Positions 16,500 to 25,490 of a DNA stretch of 64,000 nt are shown one piece after another (within the stretch, counting starts at the first letter, position 1; the number at the start of each line of letters is the position of its first letter). Location of the stretch: contig JBEKEK010000054.1 of NCBI GenBank assembly GCA_050013875.1, positions 6,815 to 70,814 of the forward strand. Direction: 5' to 3'. The notes under the pieces were generated by a model. It did no database searches. It was given only the letters and a program-made list of their open reading frames with translations, and was not told the origin of the DNA. The translations under genes were made by a program, and so were the position numbers. Source of the DNA: Trebonia sp050013875 (lineage in GTDB: Bacteria > Actinomycetota > Actinomycetes > Streptosporangiales > Streptosporangiaceae).

Positions 16500-16574
16500 G
16501 GGCCGTTGGCGCAGCGGGAGCGCGTCTCCCTGACACGGAGAAGGTCACAGGTTCAAATCCTGTACGGCCCACCA
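16500..16574 (+). tRNA. tRNA-Val (anticodon GAC), CCA encoded
   Basis: Acceptor GGGCCGT (16500-16506) pairs with ACGGCCC (16564-16570); anticodon stem TCTCC/GGAGA holds loop CTGACAC, giving anticodon GAC (valine); T arm contains the GTTCAAATCC consensus. Discriminator A and CCA follow. A TAGGCT box ~15 bases upstream may be the -10 element. The gap 16376-16499 holds nothing else that I can support. Confidence 0.97.
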
Positions 16575-16599
16575 TCGTGATATCGCAAGACAGACGAAT

Positions 16600-16633
16600 G
16601 ACCCCGAACCCTCATTGGGTCCGGGGTCGTTTT
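16600..16633 (+). terminator. Rho-independent terminator after tRNA-Val
   Basis: 12-bp stem with one mismatch (16600-16611 with 16617-16628), 5-base loop TCATT, followed by GTTTT. It lies 26 bases after the tRNA and 45 bases before the convergent SDR gene end. Confidence 0.85.
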
Positions 16634-16677
16634 GGTTCAGGTCCGGATGGCTCGCCAGCCCGGAGTATTCGCCTGGG

Positions 16678-17511
16678 TCAGCGGGCCCGGGTCCGCAGGC
16701 GCTGGAAGGCTTTCAGCAAGGCCGGGTACCGAGCGGGGGCGACCCGCGCGAGCACGTCGGGGACGTGTGCGGTGAGCGCGATGAGGAGCCGGGGACGGCG
16801 GTTTTCGACGGCGGCGACAATCTGCCCGGCGGCGCGCTCGGGCGGGTAGGTCAGCAGCTGCGCGAACGAAGCCTGGCCGGCCGCTCGTTCGGCGGCGGTG
16901 GCCGTCGCGGCGACTCGTGCGTTCTCGGCGATCCGGGTCCGGATCCCGCCCGGGTGCACAACCGTTACGCCGATCTCGCCCTCGAGTTCGGCCCGGAGTG
17001 CCTCGGTGAACCCGCGGACGGCAAACTTGCTGGTGGCGTAGGCAACTTGGCCGGCCGGGGCGATCAGCCCGAACAGGCTGGAGACGTTGACCAGGTGCGA
17101 TCCCGGGTTGGCGCGCAGCACGGGCAGCAGCTTCCTGGTCAAGGTGATTACCGCACCCAGGTTGATCGCGAGGAGCCAGTCGAATTCCTCCTCGCTGACT
17201 TGCTCGAAGGTTCCGCCGAGAGCGACTCCCGCATTATTGATCAGCAGGGTGGCGTCCGGGTGGGCGCTGGCCAGTTGGTCACCGAGGGCATGGGTGGCCG
17301 TGTCGTCGGCTAGGTCGGTGACGTAGGCAGCCACCGGCCGGCCGCTGACCGCTTCCGCCGCCTTGGCGACTCGCTCAAGTCCCCCGGCGTCCCGGTCGAC
17401 GAGCGCCAGCGCGGTGCCCCGCTGGGCGAGCGCGTAGGCGAGCTGCTCGCCGATGCCGCTGGCGGCGCCGGTGACGACCGCGGTGCCGCGGGTGAAATCG
17501 AACCTGTCCAT
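16678..17511 (-). CDS. short-chain dehydrogenase/reductase
   Basis: 277 residues: cofactor motif VVTGAASGIGEQLAYALAQR, NNAG motif (LLINNAGVALGG), catalytic Ser (NVSSLFG) and Y-x3-K (VAYATSKFAVRGF), C-terminal arginine-rich tail. The ATG overlaps the TGA of the upstream monooxygenase (TGATG), so the two are co-translated. The pair monooxygenase plus SDR suggests oxidation of an alcohol to a ketone followed by oxygen insertion, or the reverse order on the product. Confidence 0.9.
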   Translation of the reverse strand: MDRFDFTRGTAVVTGAASGIGEQLAYALAQRGTALALVDRDAGGLERVAKAAEAVSGRPVAAYVTDLADDTATHALGDQLASAHPDATLLINNAGVALGGTFEQVSEEEFDWLLAINLGAVITLTRKLLPVLRANPGSHLVNVSSLFGLIAPAGQVAYATSKFAVRGFTEALRAELEGEIGVTVVHPGGIRTRIAENARVAATATAAERAAGQASFAQLLTYPPERAAGQIVAAVENRRPRLLIALTAHVPDVLARVAPARYPALLKAFQRLRTRAR

Positions 17512-19028
17512 CAGGCGACCGTCTCGGTGACGAGACTGGGCCGGTCGCCGGTGTCCCGGCTGCGGCTGAACCGCAGCTCGGGATCCTGGACCGGCATCCG
17601 GCGCAGCAGCTTGGCATCGCCGACGTAACTCACCGACGTCAGCCACGGCGCCCGGTTGCCCTGGCGCGGCAACTGGCCAATCGCTCTTTGGATATAGCCC
17701 GCGCCGAAGTTCATGAACGGCCGCGTTGGCATGGCGCGATCGGCCGGCTCGGGCCGCGCGGTGTCGTATCCGTGGGTGTCCATGTAGGCGAGCAGCCGGC
17801 AGAAGTGCTCGCAGAGCAGCCCGATTTTCAGGGTCCAGGAGGCATTGGTGTAGCCGATCGCGTAGGCGAAGTTCGGCACACCGGAGAGCATCATGCCCTT
17901 GTAAGCGATCGTGTCCGGCAGGCTGACTGGCCGGCCGTCGACCGAGATCGACATGCCCCCCATCGCCTGCACCTGAAGGCCGGTCGCGGTGACGATGATG
18001 TCCGCTTCCAGCTCGCGGCCGGACTCGAGCAGGACGCCCTTTTCGGTGAAGGTCTTGATGCGATCCGTCACCACCGACGCCCGCCCGGCGCGGATGGCCT
18101 TGAACAGATCCCCGTTCGGCACTAGGCACAGCCGCTGGTCCCACGGGTTGTACGGCGGGTTGAAGTGCTCGTCCACCGGATAGCCCGCGGGCAGCATCTT
18201 CGCATTCAGGTTGCGGATGACCCGGCGCGCGACCCCGGGGTACTTCTGGCAGAAGCGCCAGATCGCCTGCTGCTGGATGATGTTCTTGCGGCGCGTGATT
18301 CTGTACGCGCGGTCCTCGCCGAGCAACTGGCGAAGCCGGTTCGCGAGCTTATCCTCCGACGGCAGCGACATGATGTAGCTCGGCGTCCGCTGGAGCATCG
18401 TCACGTGCGCGGCGGTGTCCGCCATCGCCGGGACCAAGGTGACGGCGGTGGCGCCGCTGCCGATCACCAGCACCCGCTGGCCGGCGTAGTCGAGGTCCGC
18501 TGGCCAGCGCTGCGGGTGGATGATCTGCCCCTGGAACCGCTCGCGTCCCTCGAAACGAGGAGTGAACCCCTCGTCGTAGCGGTAGTAGCCGCCCGCGCAG
18601 AACAGCCAGTTGCAGGTCATTGTCGTCCGCTCGCCGGTGCCGGCGTGCCGCACCTCGACCGTCCAGCGGGCGTCCTGAGACGACCACGACGCGCTGACCA
18701 CCTTCGAGTGAAAGCGGATCTTGCGGTCGATGCCGTTCTCGGCGGCGGTCTCGCGCACGTACGCCAGGATCTTGTCGGCGCTCGCGATCGCCTGCTCGTC
18801 GCGCCACGGCTTGAACTCATAGCCGAAGGTGTACAGGTCCGAGTCCGAGCGGATGCCCGGGTACCGGAACAGATCCCAGGTGCCGCCGCTGGCGCCGCGC
18901 GCTTCGAGGATCGCGTAGCTGCGCCGCGGTTGCTCACGCTGCAGGTAGTACGCGGCGCCGATGCCGGAGATGCCGGCGCCGACGATCAGAACGTCGAAGG
19001 AGGGGTTATCGGGGGAAGCCGAAGTCAT
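17511..19028 (-). CDS. flavin-containing (Baeyer-Villiger type) monooxygenase
   Basis: 505 residues from ATG 19028 (GGGAG site 8 bases upstream). FAD motif FDVLIVGAGISGIGAAYYLQ, the conserved ARGASGGTWDLFRYPGIRSD segment containing the G-G-T-W-x-x-x-R-Y-P-G core of class B monooxygenases, FEGRERFQGQIIHPQRWP (BVMO-like FxGxxxHxxxWP), and a second nucleotide motif VLVIGSGATAVTLVPAMA. Likely inserts oxygen next to a ketone using NADPH. First gene of a two-gene operon with the SDR; divergent from a PucR-like regulator. Confidence 0.88.
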   Translation of the reverse strand: MTSASPDNPSFDVLIVGAGISGIGAAYYLQREQPRRSYAILEARGASGGTWDLFRYPGIRSDSDLYTFGYEFKPWRDEQAIASADKILAYVRETAAENGIDRKIRFHSKVVSASWSSQDARWTVEVRHAGTGERTTMTCNWLFCAGGYYRYDEGFTPRFEGRERFQGQIIHPQRWPADLDYAGQRVLVIGSGATAVTLVPAMADTAAHVTMLQRTPSYIMSLPSEDKLANRLRQLLGEDRAYRITRRKNIIQQQAIWRFCQKYPGVARRVIRNLNAKMLPAGYPVDEHFNPPYNPWDQRLCLVPNGDLFKAIRAGRASVVTDRIKTFTEKGVLLESGRELEADIIVTATGLQVQAMGGMSISVDGRPVSLPDTIAYKGMMLSGVPNFAYAIGYTNASWTLKIGLLCEHFCRLLAYMDTHGYDTARPEPADRAMPTRPFMNFGAGYIQRAIGQLPRQGNRAPWLTSVSYVGDAKLLRRMPVQDPELRFSRSRDTGDRPSLVTETVA

Positions 19029-19166
19029 ACGGATAGCTCCCAGCAGCAGGTAGGGATCACCGGACACTTCCATAATCCCGGCTGGACAGCCCGCGGCATA
19101 GCACAGAATGCATCCTTCTGGCGTTTGACTGTGGCACTTTGCACCACCGGCGGCTACGCTGGCCCC

Positions 19167-20429
19167 ATGCCGTGGGACATCCCTTCGCCGCGGGTTCGCG
19201 AGCTGATCCGCGAGGGCGCGGAGCTGGCGCTGCACCCGCCCGACGACTGGCTGGAGGAACTCGACGAGGCGACGCTATCCGGGCGGCACCGGCCGCAGAT
19301 CGCCGATGACCCGGTGCTCGCGGCCGCCACCCGGCGGACGAACCGGTCCAACCTGCTGCACTGGGCCGCCGCGAACGTGCGGGCGCCCGGCCAGCGGGTG
19401 CCCGCGAACCTGGAGGACGCGCCGCTCACAATCGCGCGTGACCTGGTCCGCCGCGGGCTGAACGAGTCCGTGCTCGACGCCTACCGGGCCGGCCAGGCCG
19501 TCGCACTCCGGCGGTGGATCCAGATCTGCCTGTCGCTCACCGCGGACCCCGCCGAGCTGCGCGAGCTGCTCGACGTCTCCTGCCGCTCTATCTCGGCCTT
19601 CATCGACGACACGCTCGCCGCGATCAGCGACCAGATCGCCCGCGAGCGCGCCGAGCTCACCCGGGGCACCCATGCGGAGCGGCGTGAGACCGTCAGCCTG
19701 CTGCTTGACGGCGCTCCCATCCAGCAGGCACGCGCCGAGCAGCGCCTCGCCTACCGGCTGGGCGGCCTGCACACCGCGGCCATCGTGTGGAGCGACGACC
19801 CGCAGGCCGACCTCGGAGCCCTGGACCGCGTCGCTGACCTGATCGCCGCCTGCGCCGATGACCCCCGCCCGCTCACCGTGCTCGCCAGCGCAGCCACCCG
19901 GTGGGTGTGGGTGCATGGCCGGCCCGATACGGCCGGGCTTCGCAGCGCGATCGCGGCCGGGCCGGCCGCGCGAGCGGCCCTCGGCTCCACCGCCGCCGGG
20001 ATGGACGGGTTCCGCCGCAGCCATCTCGACGCCCTCACCGTGCAGCGGATGCTGGCGAGGCTCAAGTCTCCGCAACAGCTCGCCACGCACGACGAGGTGA
20101 ACCTGGTCGCGCTGCTCACATCCGAGCCCGACAGCGCGGAGGATTTCGTCCGGCGGACTCTCGGGCAGCTGGCGAGCGCCGGAACGGAGACGACCGAGGC
20201 CGTCCGGGTCTACATCGCCGCGCAGTGCAATGCCTCACACGCCGCCGCCCGGCTGTACACGCACCGCAACACCCTGCTGCGCCGCCTCGCGCGAGCCGAC
20301 CAGCTGCTGCCGCGACCGCTGGCGGAGAACGTCCTCAACGTCGGCGTCGCACTCGAAATGCTGCGCTGGCAAGGCGGCGGCGCTGACAGTGGTAACGGCC
20401 GGCCAGCCGGCTCGGCCCGTCAAGGCTGA
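19167..20429 (+). CDS. PucR/CdaR-type transcriptional regulator
   Basis: 420 residues starting MPWDIPSPRVRELIREG. The C-terminus has the PucR helix-turn-helix: TTEAVRVYIAAQCNASHAAA, LYTHRNTLLRRLARADQL. The middle (RRETVSLLLDGAPIQQARAE, LGGLHTAAIVWSDD) is the GGDEF-like sensing domain usual in this family. The ORF is open far upstream (to 18165), but that part is antisense to the monooxygenase and is not coding. The divergent arrangement suggests control of the monooxygenase/SDR operon; the 138-base gap holds both promoters. Confidence 0.85.
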   Translation: MPWDIPSPRVRELIREGAELALHPPDDWLEELDEATLSGRHRPQIADDPVLAAATRRTNRSNLLHWAAANVRAPGQRVPANLEDAPLTIARDLVRRGLNESVLDAYRAGQAVALRRWIQICLSLTADPAELRELLDVSCRSISAFIDDTLAAISDQIARERAELTRGTHAERRETVSLLLDGAPIQQARAEQRLAYRLGGLHTAAIVWSDDPQADLGALDRVADLIAACADDPRPLTVLASAATRWVWVHGRPDTAGLRSAIAAGPAARAALGSTAAGMDGFRRSHLDALTVQRMLARLKSPQQLATHDEVNLVALLTSEPDSAEDFVRRTLGQLASAGTETTEAVRVYIAAQCNASHAAARLYTHRNTLLRRLARADQLLPRPLAENVLNVGVALEMLRWQGGGADSGNGRPAGSARQG

Positions 20430-20699
20430 GCCAGGAAGATGCTAAGTACCCCTACCGGCGTGTGGTCTTCGGCACGCGCAATTTGATCGTGATCGGGCCG
20501 GGGTGTCCTTGTCGGTGGTGGCGGGATGCCGGGTAGCCTGTGTGCTGGCAGCAGCGCCTGCCGCACTCCGAGCTGCCGCGGCCCGCGCCCGCGGTGGCGG
20601 TGAGGACAAGGGCCGCCGGTTCGCGCTCGCTGGGAGAGATCAGTCACCGCTGAGCCAGGCGATCAGGGCGCGGGGCAGGGTCGCCGCGAGGGACATGGC
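20430..20699. other. 270-base gap without a supported gene
   Basis: GC-rich, no convincing small ORF, tRNA or terminator; the last ~40 bases carry the ribosome binding site (GAGGGA) for the gene at 20700. Confidence 0.5.
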
Positions 20700-21278
20700 G
20701 TGACTGACGACAGCGCGTTCAAGAAGCAGGTCCGGGCCCGGATGGCCGAGACTGGGGAGAAGTACACCGTCGCCCGCCGTATGGTCATCGCCGGGCGTGA
20801 TCCTGGCCAGCCGCCGGTGGTGTTGCGGGTGTACCTGAATCCGCAGGTGGACCTGGAGCTGACCGGCGAGGCGGGCCGGGCATATGCGGCGGCTGATGAG
20901 CCGGGCCGCCGGGAAATGGCGAGCCGGCTGCTGGCGGAGCACATCGAGCTGGCCGGGTCCGGGGAGGCAGGGGTTGCCGCCGGCTCGGAGATCATGACGG
21001 TCCAGGCGCTGCGCATCGAGGAAATCGGTGAGGTGGTGCGCCGGCGGATAGGACGGGCGGCCGGGGTATCGGCGGTGGCGGTCGGCGGGGACATGGACCA
21101 GGTCTGGGTTGATATCGAGGCTGCCCGGCCCGGCCTGGTGTCCGGTCATGGAGGTGCGGAGGCCCGCCGGCTCCGCGCTGAGCTGGAGGAGCTGACCGGC
21201 AAGCCGGTGCTGCTGAACATCGGGGAGCCTGGCCCGCGGGGAGGGCCAGGGGATGCAGGGGCCGGGCGTGGGAACTGA
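20700..21278 (+). CDS. unknown protein with ribosomal-S3-like KH domain
   Basis: 192 residues from GTG 20700 with GAGGGAC upstream. N-terminus FKKQVRARMAETGEKYTVAR is a short basic module that I have seen in unrelated actinobacterial proteins. Residues ~115-180 resemble the type II KH domain of ribosomal protein S3: DMDQVWVDIEAARPGLVSG, then HGGAEARRLRAELEEL and TGKPVLLNI. The GxxG loop reads GHGG in place of the S3 GRRG. An RNA- or ssDNA-binding role is likely from the domain; no partner gene is evident. Tail is Gly-rich. Confidence 0.65.
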   Translation: MTDDSAFKKQVRARMAETGEKYTVARRMVIAGRDPGQPPVVLRVYLNPQVDLELTGEAGRAYAAADEPGRREMASRLLAEHIELAGSGEAGVAAGSEIMTVQALRIEEIGEVVRRRIGRAAGVSAVAVGGDMDQVWVDIEAARPGLVSGHGGAEARRLRAELEELTGKPVLLNIGEPGPRGGPGDAGAGRGN

Positions 21279-21316
21279 AAAACCAGCGTCAGGACCTGCC
21301 CGGCGATGCGCGAAGC

Positions 21317-21889
21317 TCAGCCGGAAAAGCCGCACGCCGTTTCAAGGGCACTCACGTCGGACTGGTAGGCCGAGTCGTCGCTGTCCAGCTGGCTGAAGCC
21401 GATGCTCGGATCGTCCATCAGGTTCTGCTCGTCAACGATGACGTTCGCCACGCCGGAGGCCGTGTCCCCAAGCGCGCCGGCGTCCACCCCACTGCGGGCT
21501 TCCCGCTGCGCCGCCAGGAGGTCGTTGTACCAGGTCTGCAGGACCGGGATCTGGGCACTGTAGTTGCCTGAGGTCGCCGATAGCTGGCTGCTGAAGGTGG
21601 AGGCCTGCGACGCTGCCGCCTGGCAGCCAGGGTCCTCGGCGGCCTGGCCAGCCGGCGAGGCCGCCCCCGAGCCACCCTGGCCGGCCGGCGCGCTGGCCGG
21701 CGCGCTGGCCGGCGCGCTGGCCGGCGAGCAGGCCGTCACCGCGAGCCCGGCGGCAAGCGCGGCGGTCACTAGCAGGATGTTAGCCGCGCGAGTCCCTGGC
21801 AGGCCGCGCCTGGCGCCGGCGCCCGCGAGCGTCAGGGCCGTGCTGGCCGCGGCGGCGGGCCTCCCGATCCGGATTCTGGCCTTTCCCAT
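21317..21889 (-). CDS. putative secreted lipoprotein, function unknown
   Basis: 190 residues: basic start, hydrophobic segment AANILLVTAALAAGLAVTAC ending in a lipobox, then four ASAP-type repeats and a Gly/Ala linker. The mature part (CQAAASQASTFSSQLSATSG ... SALETACGFSG) has two cysteines that may form a disulfide. No family recognised. Convergent with the KH-domain gene. Confidence 0.7.
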   Translation of the reverse strand: MGKARIRIGRPAAAASTALTLAGAGARRGLPGTRAANILLVTAALAAGLAVTACSPASAPASAPASAPAGQGGSGAASPAGQAAEDPGCQAAASQASTFSSQLSATSGNYSAQIPVLQTWYNDLLAAQREARSGVDAGALGDTASGVANVIVDEQNLMDDPSIGFSQLDSDDSAYQSDVSALETACGFSG

Positions 21890-22044
21890 GGTTCCTCCCC
21901 TTTCAGGCGTTGTGCCTTGGTGGGATCACGGTCGCAGGCCAGCGTCACACGAGCGGCACGCGGAAAGTCAAACGGCCATGGGACGCGGCCGGAGCCGGTA
22001 TCGATGAGGTGTTCGAGCCCGAGTCGGGTAAGATAACTCGTAAC

Positions 22045-22683
22045 ATGAGCGATACCGCACTAGGCGGCGTGCCCGCACCGGCGATGCTGCAAGGCGACCT
22101 GTTCGGGGGCCTTGGGCCGGCCATCGATGCCGGCTTCACCACCGCGCGGCGGATCGAACTGGACGAGACGTCGTGGATCGAGCACGTGCCCGGCTGGCTG
22201 CGCGCCGGCGGCAGCCTGTTCGACGAGCTCATGGCGACCGCCCCCTGGGAACAGCGTTACCGGTACATTTACGCGCGCCGCGTCACCGAGCCACGGCTGA
22301 CCGCCGAGTACAAAGACATCGCCGCTGCTCCGCAGCAGTTGCTGCGGAGCGTCAGCGCCACGCTCGCACAGCACTACGGTGCTGGCTACCGCTATCTGTG
22401 GCTGAACCTGTACCGCACTCACCGTGACTCCACCGCCTGGCACGGCGACCCCATCGGCAAGATCCAGGAGACTTCCACGGTGCCGGTGCTCAGCCTCGGC
22501 GCCACCAGGCGCTTCCTGATCCGGCCCGCCGAGGGCGGCAAAAGCGTGTCGCTGGCAGTCGCCTCCGGCGACCTGATCGTCATGGGCGGACGCAGCCAGC
22601 GCGACTGGCGCCACTCGGTGCCCAAGCAGGCCACCCCCGCTGGCCCCCGGATCAGCATCAACTTCGCACCGCGGCATGGCTGA
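22045..22683 (+). CDS. AlkB-like 2-oxoglutarate/Fe(II) dioxygenase
   Basis: 212 residues from ATG 22045. HxD iron pair in STAWHGDPIG, substrate-loop FLIRPAEGGKSVSLAVASG, third ligand region QRDWRHSVPKQ and the 2-oxoglutarate arginine in PRISINFAPR. AlkB proteins remove alkyl groups from bases in DNA or RNA by oxidation. It fits the AlkB2/ABH-type proteins found singly in actinobacteria. The stop overlaps the following AraC-like start by 8 bases. Confidence 0.88.
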   Translation: MSDTALGGVPAPAMLQGDLFGGLGPAIDAGFTTARRIELDETSWIEHVPGWLRAGGSLFDELMATAPWEQRYRYIYARRVTEPRLTAEYKDIAAAPQQLLRSVSATLAQHYGAGYRYLWLNLYRTHRDSTAWHGDPIGKIQETSTVPVLSLGATRRFLIRPAEGGKSVSLAVASGDLIVMGGRSQRDWRHSVPKQATPAGPRISINFAPRHG

Positions 22684-23467
22684 CTTCGATGCGCATTGCC
22701 TGGTGACCGGTGACACCGTGGCGGTGTGGGATGTGGTGTGCCGGGGCGGGCGCGCGCATGAGAGTGACGAGGAATGCTCGACCAGGACACACCTGGTGTT
22801 CCCCTACCGAGGGGTCTATGTGCACCATGTGGGACGTACGGAGTCCGTCGCCGAAGCCAACCAGGTAATCTTTATCAATAAGGACGAACCTTACCGGGTC
22901 AGCCATCCCGTTGACGGCGGAGATTCCACGCTATCGATTGGCGTGAGTGAGGCCGCGCTGCGCGAACTGGCGCCAAAAGAATATTTCCGTGACGGGTACG
23001 GAACATTCAACCGGTCGCGTTTGCGCATCGGTGCGGGCGCCCAAACGCTCACGGCATCGCTGCGGCACAGCCTGGATCGCGGAGCCATCGAGAAACTCGA
23101 AGCCGAGAGCCTGGCCCTCGCGCTGGTGCGCACCGCGCTCGGTGAGCGCACTCCGCACGCCGCGGCAGCCGGAGCCGGGCCCCGCAAGCTGGTGGATCGC
23201 GCCAAGCTGGTCCTGGTCTCGGACCTGAGCCGCCGGTGGGCACTGGCCGAAATCGCGTCCGCCGTGGGAGGTTCGCCCGTCTATCTCACCCAGGTGTTTC
23301 AGCGGCTCGAAGGAATGCCGCTGTACCGCTACCAACTGCAACTGCGGGGCCAACGTCTGGGACGCCGCCAGCGCGCATATCGTGGCCGCCGCCGGCGCGA
23401 AGGCGGTCGCGACTTCAAGCGGGGCGGTGTCCTGGGCGCACGGCGTCCCGGACGGCGGCAACCTTGA
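22676..23467 (+). pseudogene. AraC-family regulator, 3' end lost
   Basis: Residues 1-~220 are a normal AraC regulator: cupin-like sensor (HLVFPYRGVYVHHVGRTES) then the first of two helix-turn-helix units (SDLSRRWALAEIASAVGGSP, VYLTQVFQRLEGMPLYRY). At about 23343 homology stops at YQLQLR and the frame runs on into an out-of-frame reading of the following PEP-mutase remnant, ending in a basic tail (GRRRREGGRDFKRGG). The second helix-turn-helix is missing, so DNA binding is probably lost or altered. Confidence 0.75.
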
Positions 23468-24139
23468 CCTCGGCACCGTCTGCACGGTCTTGCGGGAGAT
23501 CGTCTCCGCTGTCGGCGACCTGCCTGTCACCGCGGATATCGAGGGCGGCTACGCAGAGACTACCGAGGGCGTGGGCGCTTCGGTGGCCGCCGTGATCGAC
23601 GCTGGCGTGGTCGGGATCAACCTCGAGGACTCGGGGGGCCGGCTGGATCCTCCGCCGCGCCCCTCTACACCGCCGCCGGCCAGGCGGCGCGCATCGCAGC
23701 GGCGCGCGAAGCGGCGCGGCGTGCGGGAGTCCGGCTGTTCATCAACGTGCGCACCGATGTCTATCTGTTCGGAGTTGGCGCCGAGGAAGGCCGCTACGAC
23801 GAGGTGGTCGCCCGAGCGCAGGCGTACAGCGCGGCCGGCGCCGACGGATTGTTCGTGCCCGGCCTGCTTGACCTTGGCCTGCTCAGCCGGATCAGCCGGG
23901 CAACAGATCTCCCGCTCAACGCGATGTGGCTACCCGGAGCGCCCAGCCCCGCGGAGTTGTTCACGGCCGGCGTGCCGCGCGTCAGCGTCGGCACCGCCCT
24001 GTTCCAAGCCGCCTACAGCTACGCGCGGCGGGTGGCCCAGCGGTTGATCGACGAGGGCGGTTACGCCGACTTGGCAGGCGCCCTGCCTTTCGGGGAATTC
24101 AACGGCGCGTTTCAGGCGAAGTCCCGTAACCAGGGGTGA
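23343..24139 (+). pseudogene. PEP mutase/isocitrate lyase-family protein, 5'-truncated and frameshifted
   Basis: The frame at 23343 enters directly at the conserved ANVWDAASAHIVAAAGAKAV and continues VTADIEGGYAETTEG and VVGINLEDSG. At the run of six G (23633-23638) the frame is lost; reading resumes in another frame with LYTAAGQAARIAAAREAARR, LFINVRTDVYLFGVG and FVPGLLDLGLLSRI to a normal C-terminus. A single added G would restore the frame. The family includes phosphonomutase and carboxy-PEP enzymes. The first ~20 residues are replaced by the AraC remnant. Confidence 0.8.
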
Positions 24140-25485
24140 AGATCGCGCCCAGGAGCTTCCGATGACGGCGGGGCCGGCGGCCACAGCAGGGAGGGGCTGC
24201 GCCAGAAGGCGCGGCGCAGGCCTTCGGGCATGGCCGCCACGACCTCGGCCGGGTACTCCACCCGGTAGCCGTTGACCTGCAGGGCCATCGCCGGCGGGCG
24301 CAGCCTGAAGCAGCGGTCGCACCTTCCTATCGCGCCAGTCGGCCGGTACCGCCCGCATCCCGGGCAACGGTCCCGTTGTGCCTGCCGGCGGCGCACGGTG
24401 TTGCGGCGGTAGACGACCAGACGGTCCTTCAGGCCGGGCCAGTTTGGCAGTGCCGCCTGCTCGGCCTGGGTCCAGTTGAGCGCGAGCTCGCGGTGGAACC
24501 GGGTGGTCCCGGTCGCCCCGCGCAGGCCATCGAGGCCGGGGACATCACCCACGTAGAGGAGGACGTCGCCGCGGTAGGCGCGCAGCGGCGCGTAGCTCGC
24601 GGAGTCGTCTTCGAACGGCGGCCAGCACAAGAGCAGAGCCCGGTCCTGATGGGCGCGCACCGCGCTCACGGCGTCGAGCGGCGCGACTTCCGCCCAGGGC
24701 CGATGCGTTCCGTGGAACGGGTTGGCCCCGCTGCCCCGGGCGCTAGCGGACAGCGCGGTGCGGTCCTCCGGTACCGCCCGGCCGGGCGGAGCCAGGTCAC
24801 TGGCCAGCACGTCCGCTCCGTGACGGGCCAGCAGGGCCGCCCAGTAGCCGGTTCCGGCGCCGCACTCGAGCAGTGGCGAGTACCGGGCCACCATGGCCAG
24901 CGCGGGGTCGTCCGGGATGGCCCAGGCGAAGATGGCGGCGAGTTCCTTGCGCCGGGACGGCAGGTCAAGCACGTTGCGCAGGCCGCCGGGCAGCGCCTGC
25001 CAGGCAAGGCGCTGCCCGCCCGCCAGCACCTGCGCGAGGTCCAGGTAGAGGTTCTCGCCGGAGCGAAGCCGCCGCCGGCGGCGCGCCGCCAGCAGCTGCG
25101 CGTGGTAATCACGCAGCCGCCGTGTCCCTTCGGCCCAGTCTTCCTCAGTGCTGACGGCTCCGCCGCACAGCTCCGGGCGGACCGTCCACGGATAGCGCCG
25201 GGTGAAGTCGCGGTAGTCGCGGATGTCGCGCAGTTCCCGCCAGCCCAACCGGGCGAACCAGTGCGAACGGCTGGGGACCGGGGTGCCCTCGGGCAGGTGT
25301 TCCCAGCCGCCGGGGTCGAGCGGCAGTACGACCAAGCCGCACGACGCGCAGACCGGATGACCGTCGACGGTCACCAGGCGGCCGCGGGCGAGCAACGGCT
25401 CTGGATGATGGTGCTGGCTGTCCGGCGGCGGCCGGGTCAGGCCCGGGCCCGGCCTCGCGACTGGGCACGGGCCTGACGGCGGCAT
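24112..25485 (-). CDS. SAM-dependent methyltransferase-like protein with zinc ribbons
   Basis: 457 residues. A C-x2-C pair near residue 47 (HPVCASCG) opens the protein; the SAM site is LLECGAGTGYWAALLARHGA with acidic SDLAPP after it; LLLCWPPFEDDSASYAPLRA and VLLYVGDVPGLDG follow; a second ribbon CPGCGRYRPTGAIGRCDRC lies near residue 385. The substrate is unknown. The arrangement SAM fold between two zinc ribbons suggests a nucleic acid or protein substrate. Starts 6 bases after the amidohydrolase stop, likely an operon. Its 3' end overlaps the convergent pseudogene by 28 bases. Confidence 0.65.
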   Translation of the reverse strand: MPPSGPCPVARPGPGLTRPPPDSQHHHPEPLLARGRLVTVDGHPVCASCGLVVLPLDPGGWEHLPEGTPVPSRSHWFARLGWRELRDIRDYRDFTRRYPWTVRPELCGGAVSTEEDWAEGTRRLRDYHAQLLAARRRRRLRSGENLYLDLAQVLAGGQRLAWQALPGGLRNVLDLPSRRKELAAIFAWAIPDDPALAMVARYSPLLECGAGTGYWAALLARHGADVLASDLAPPGRAVPEDRTALSASARGSGANPFHGTHRPWAEVAPLDAVSAVRAHQDRALLLCWPPFEDDSASYAPLRAYRGDVLLYVGDVPGLDGLRGATGTTRFHRELALNWTQAEQAALPNWPGLKDRLVVYRRNTVRRRQAQRDRCPGCGRYRPTGAIGRCDRCFRLRPPAMALQVNGYRVEYPAEVVAAMPEGLRRAFWRSPSLLWPPAPPSSEAPGRDLHPWLRDFA

Positions 25486-25490
25486 CCGGT

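Noticed and set aside
16306..16575. Minus-strand ORF beginning MVGRTGFEPVTFSVSG
   Set aside because: It is the antisense of tRNA-Val and its flank. This peptide start is a well-known annotation artefact caused by the tRNA T-arm sequence.
18165..19166. Upstream part of the long plus-strand ORF before the PucR-like gene
   Set aside because: Antisense to the monooxygenase; the regulator homology begins at ATG 19167.
20420..20647. Minus-strand 75-codon ORF in the gap before the KH gene
   Set aside because: No ribosome binding site, biased Arg/Pro/His content typical of non-coding GC-rich frames.
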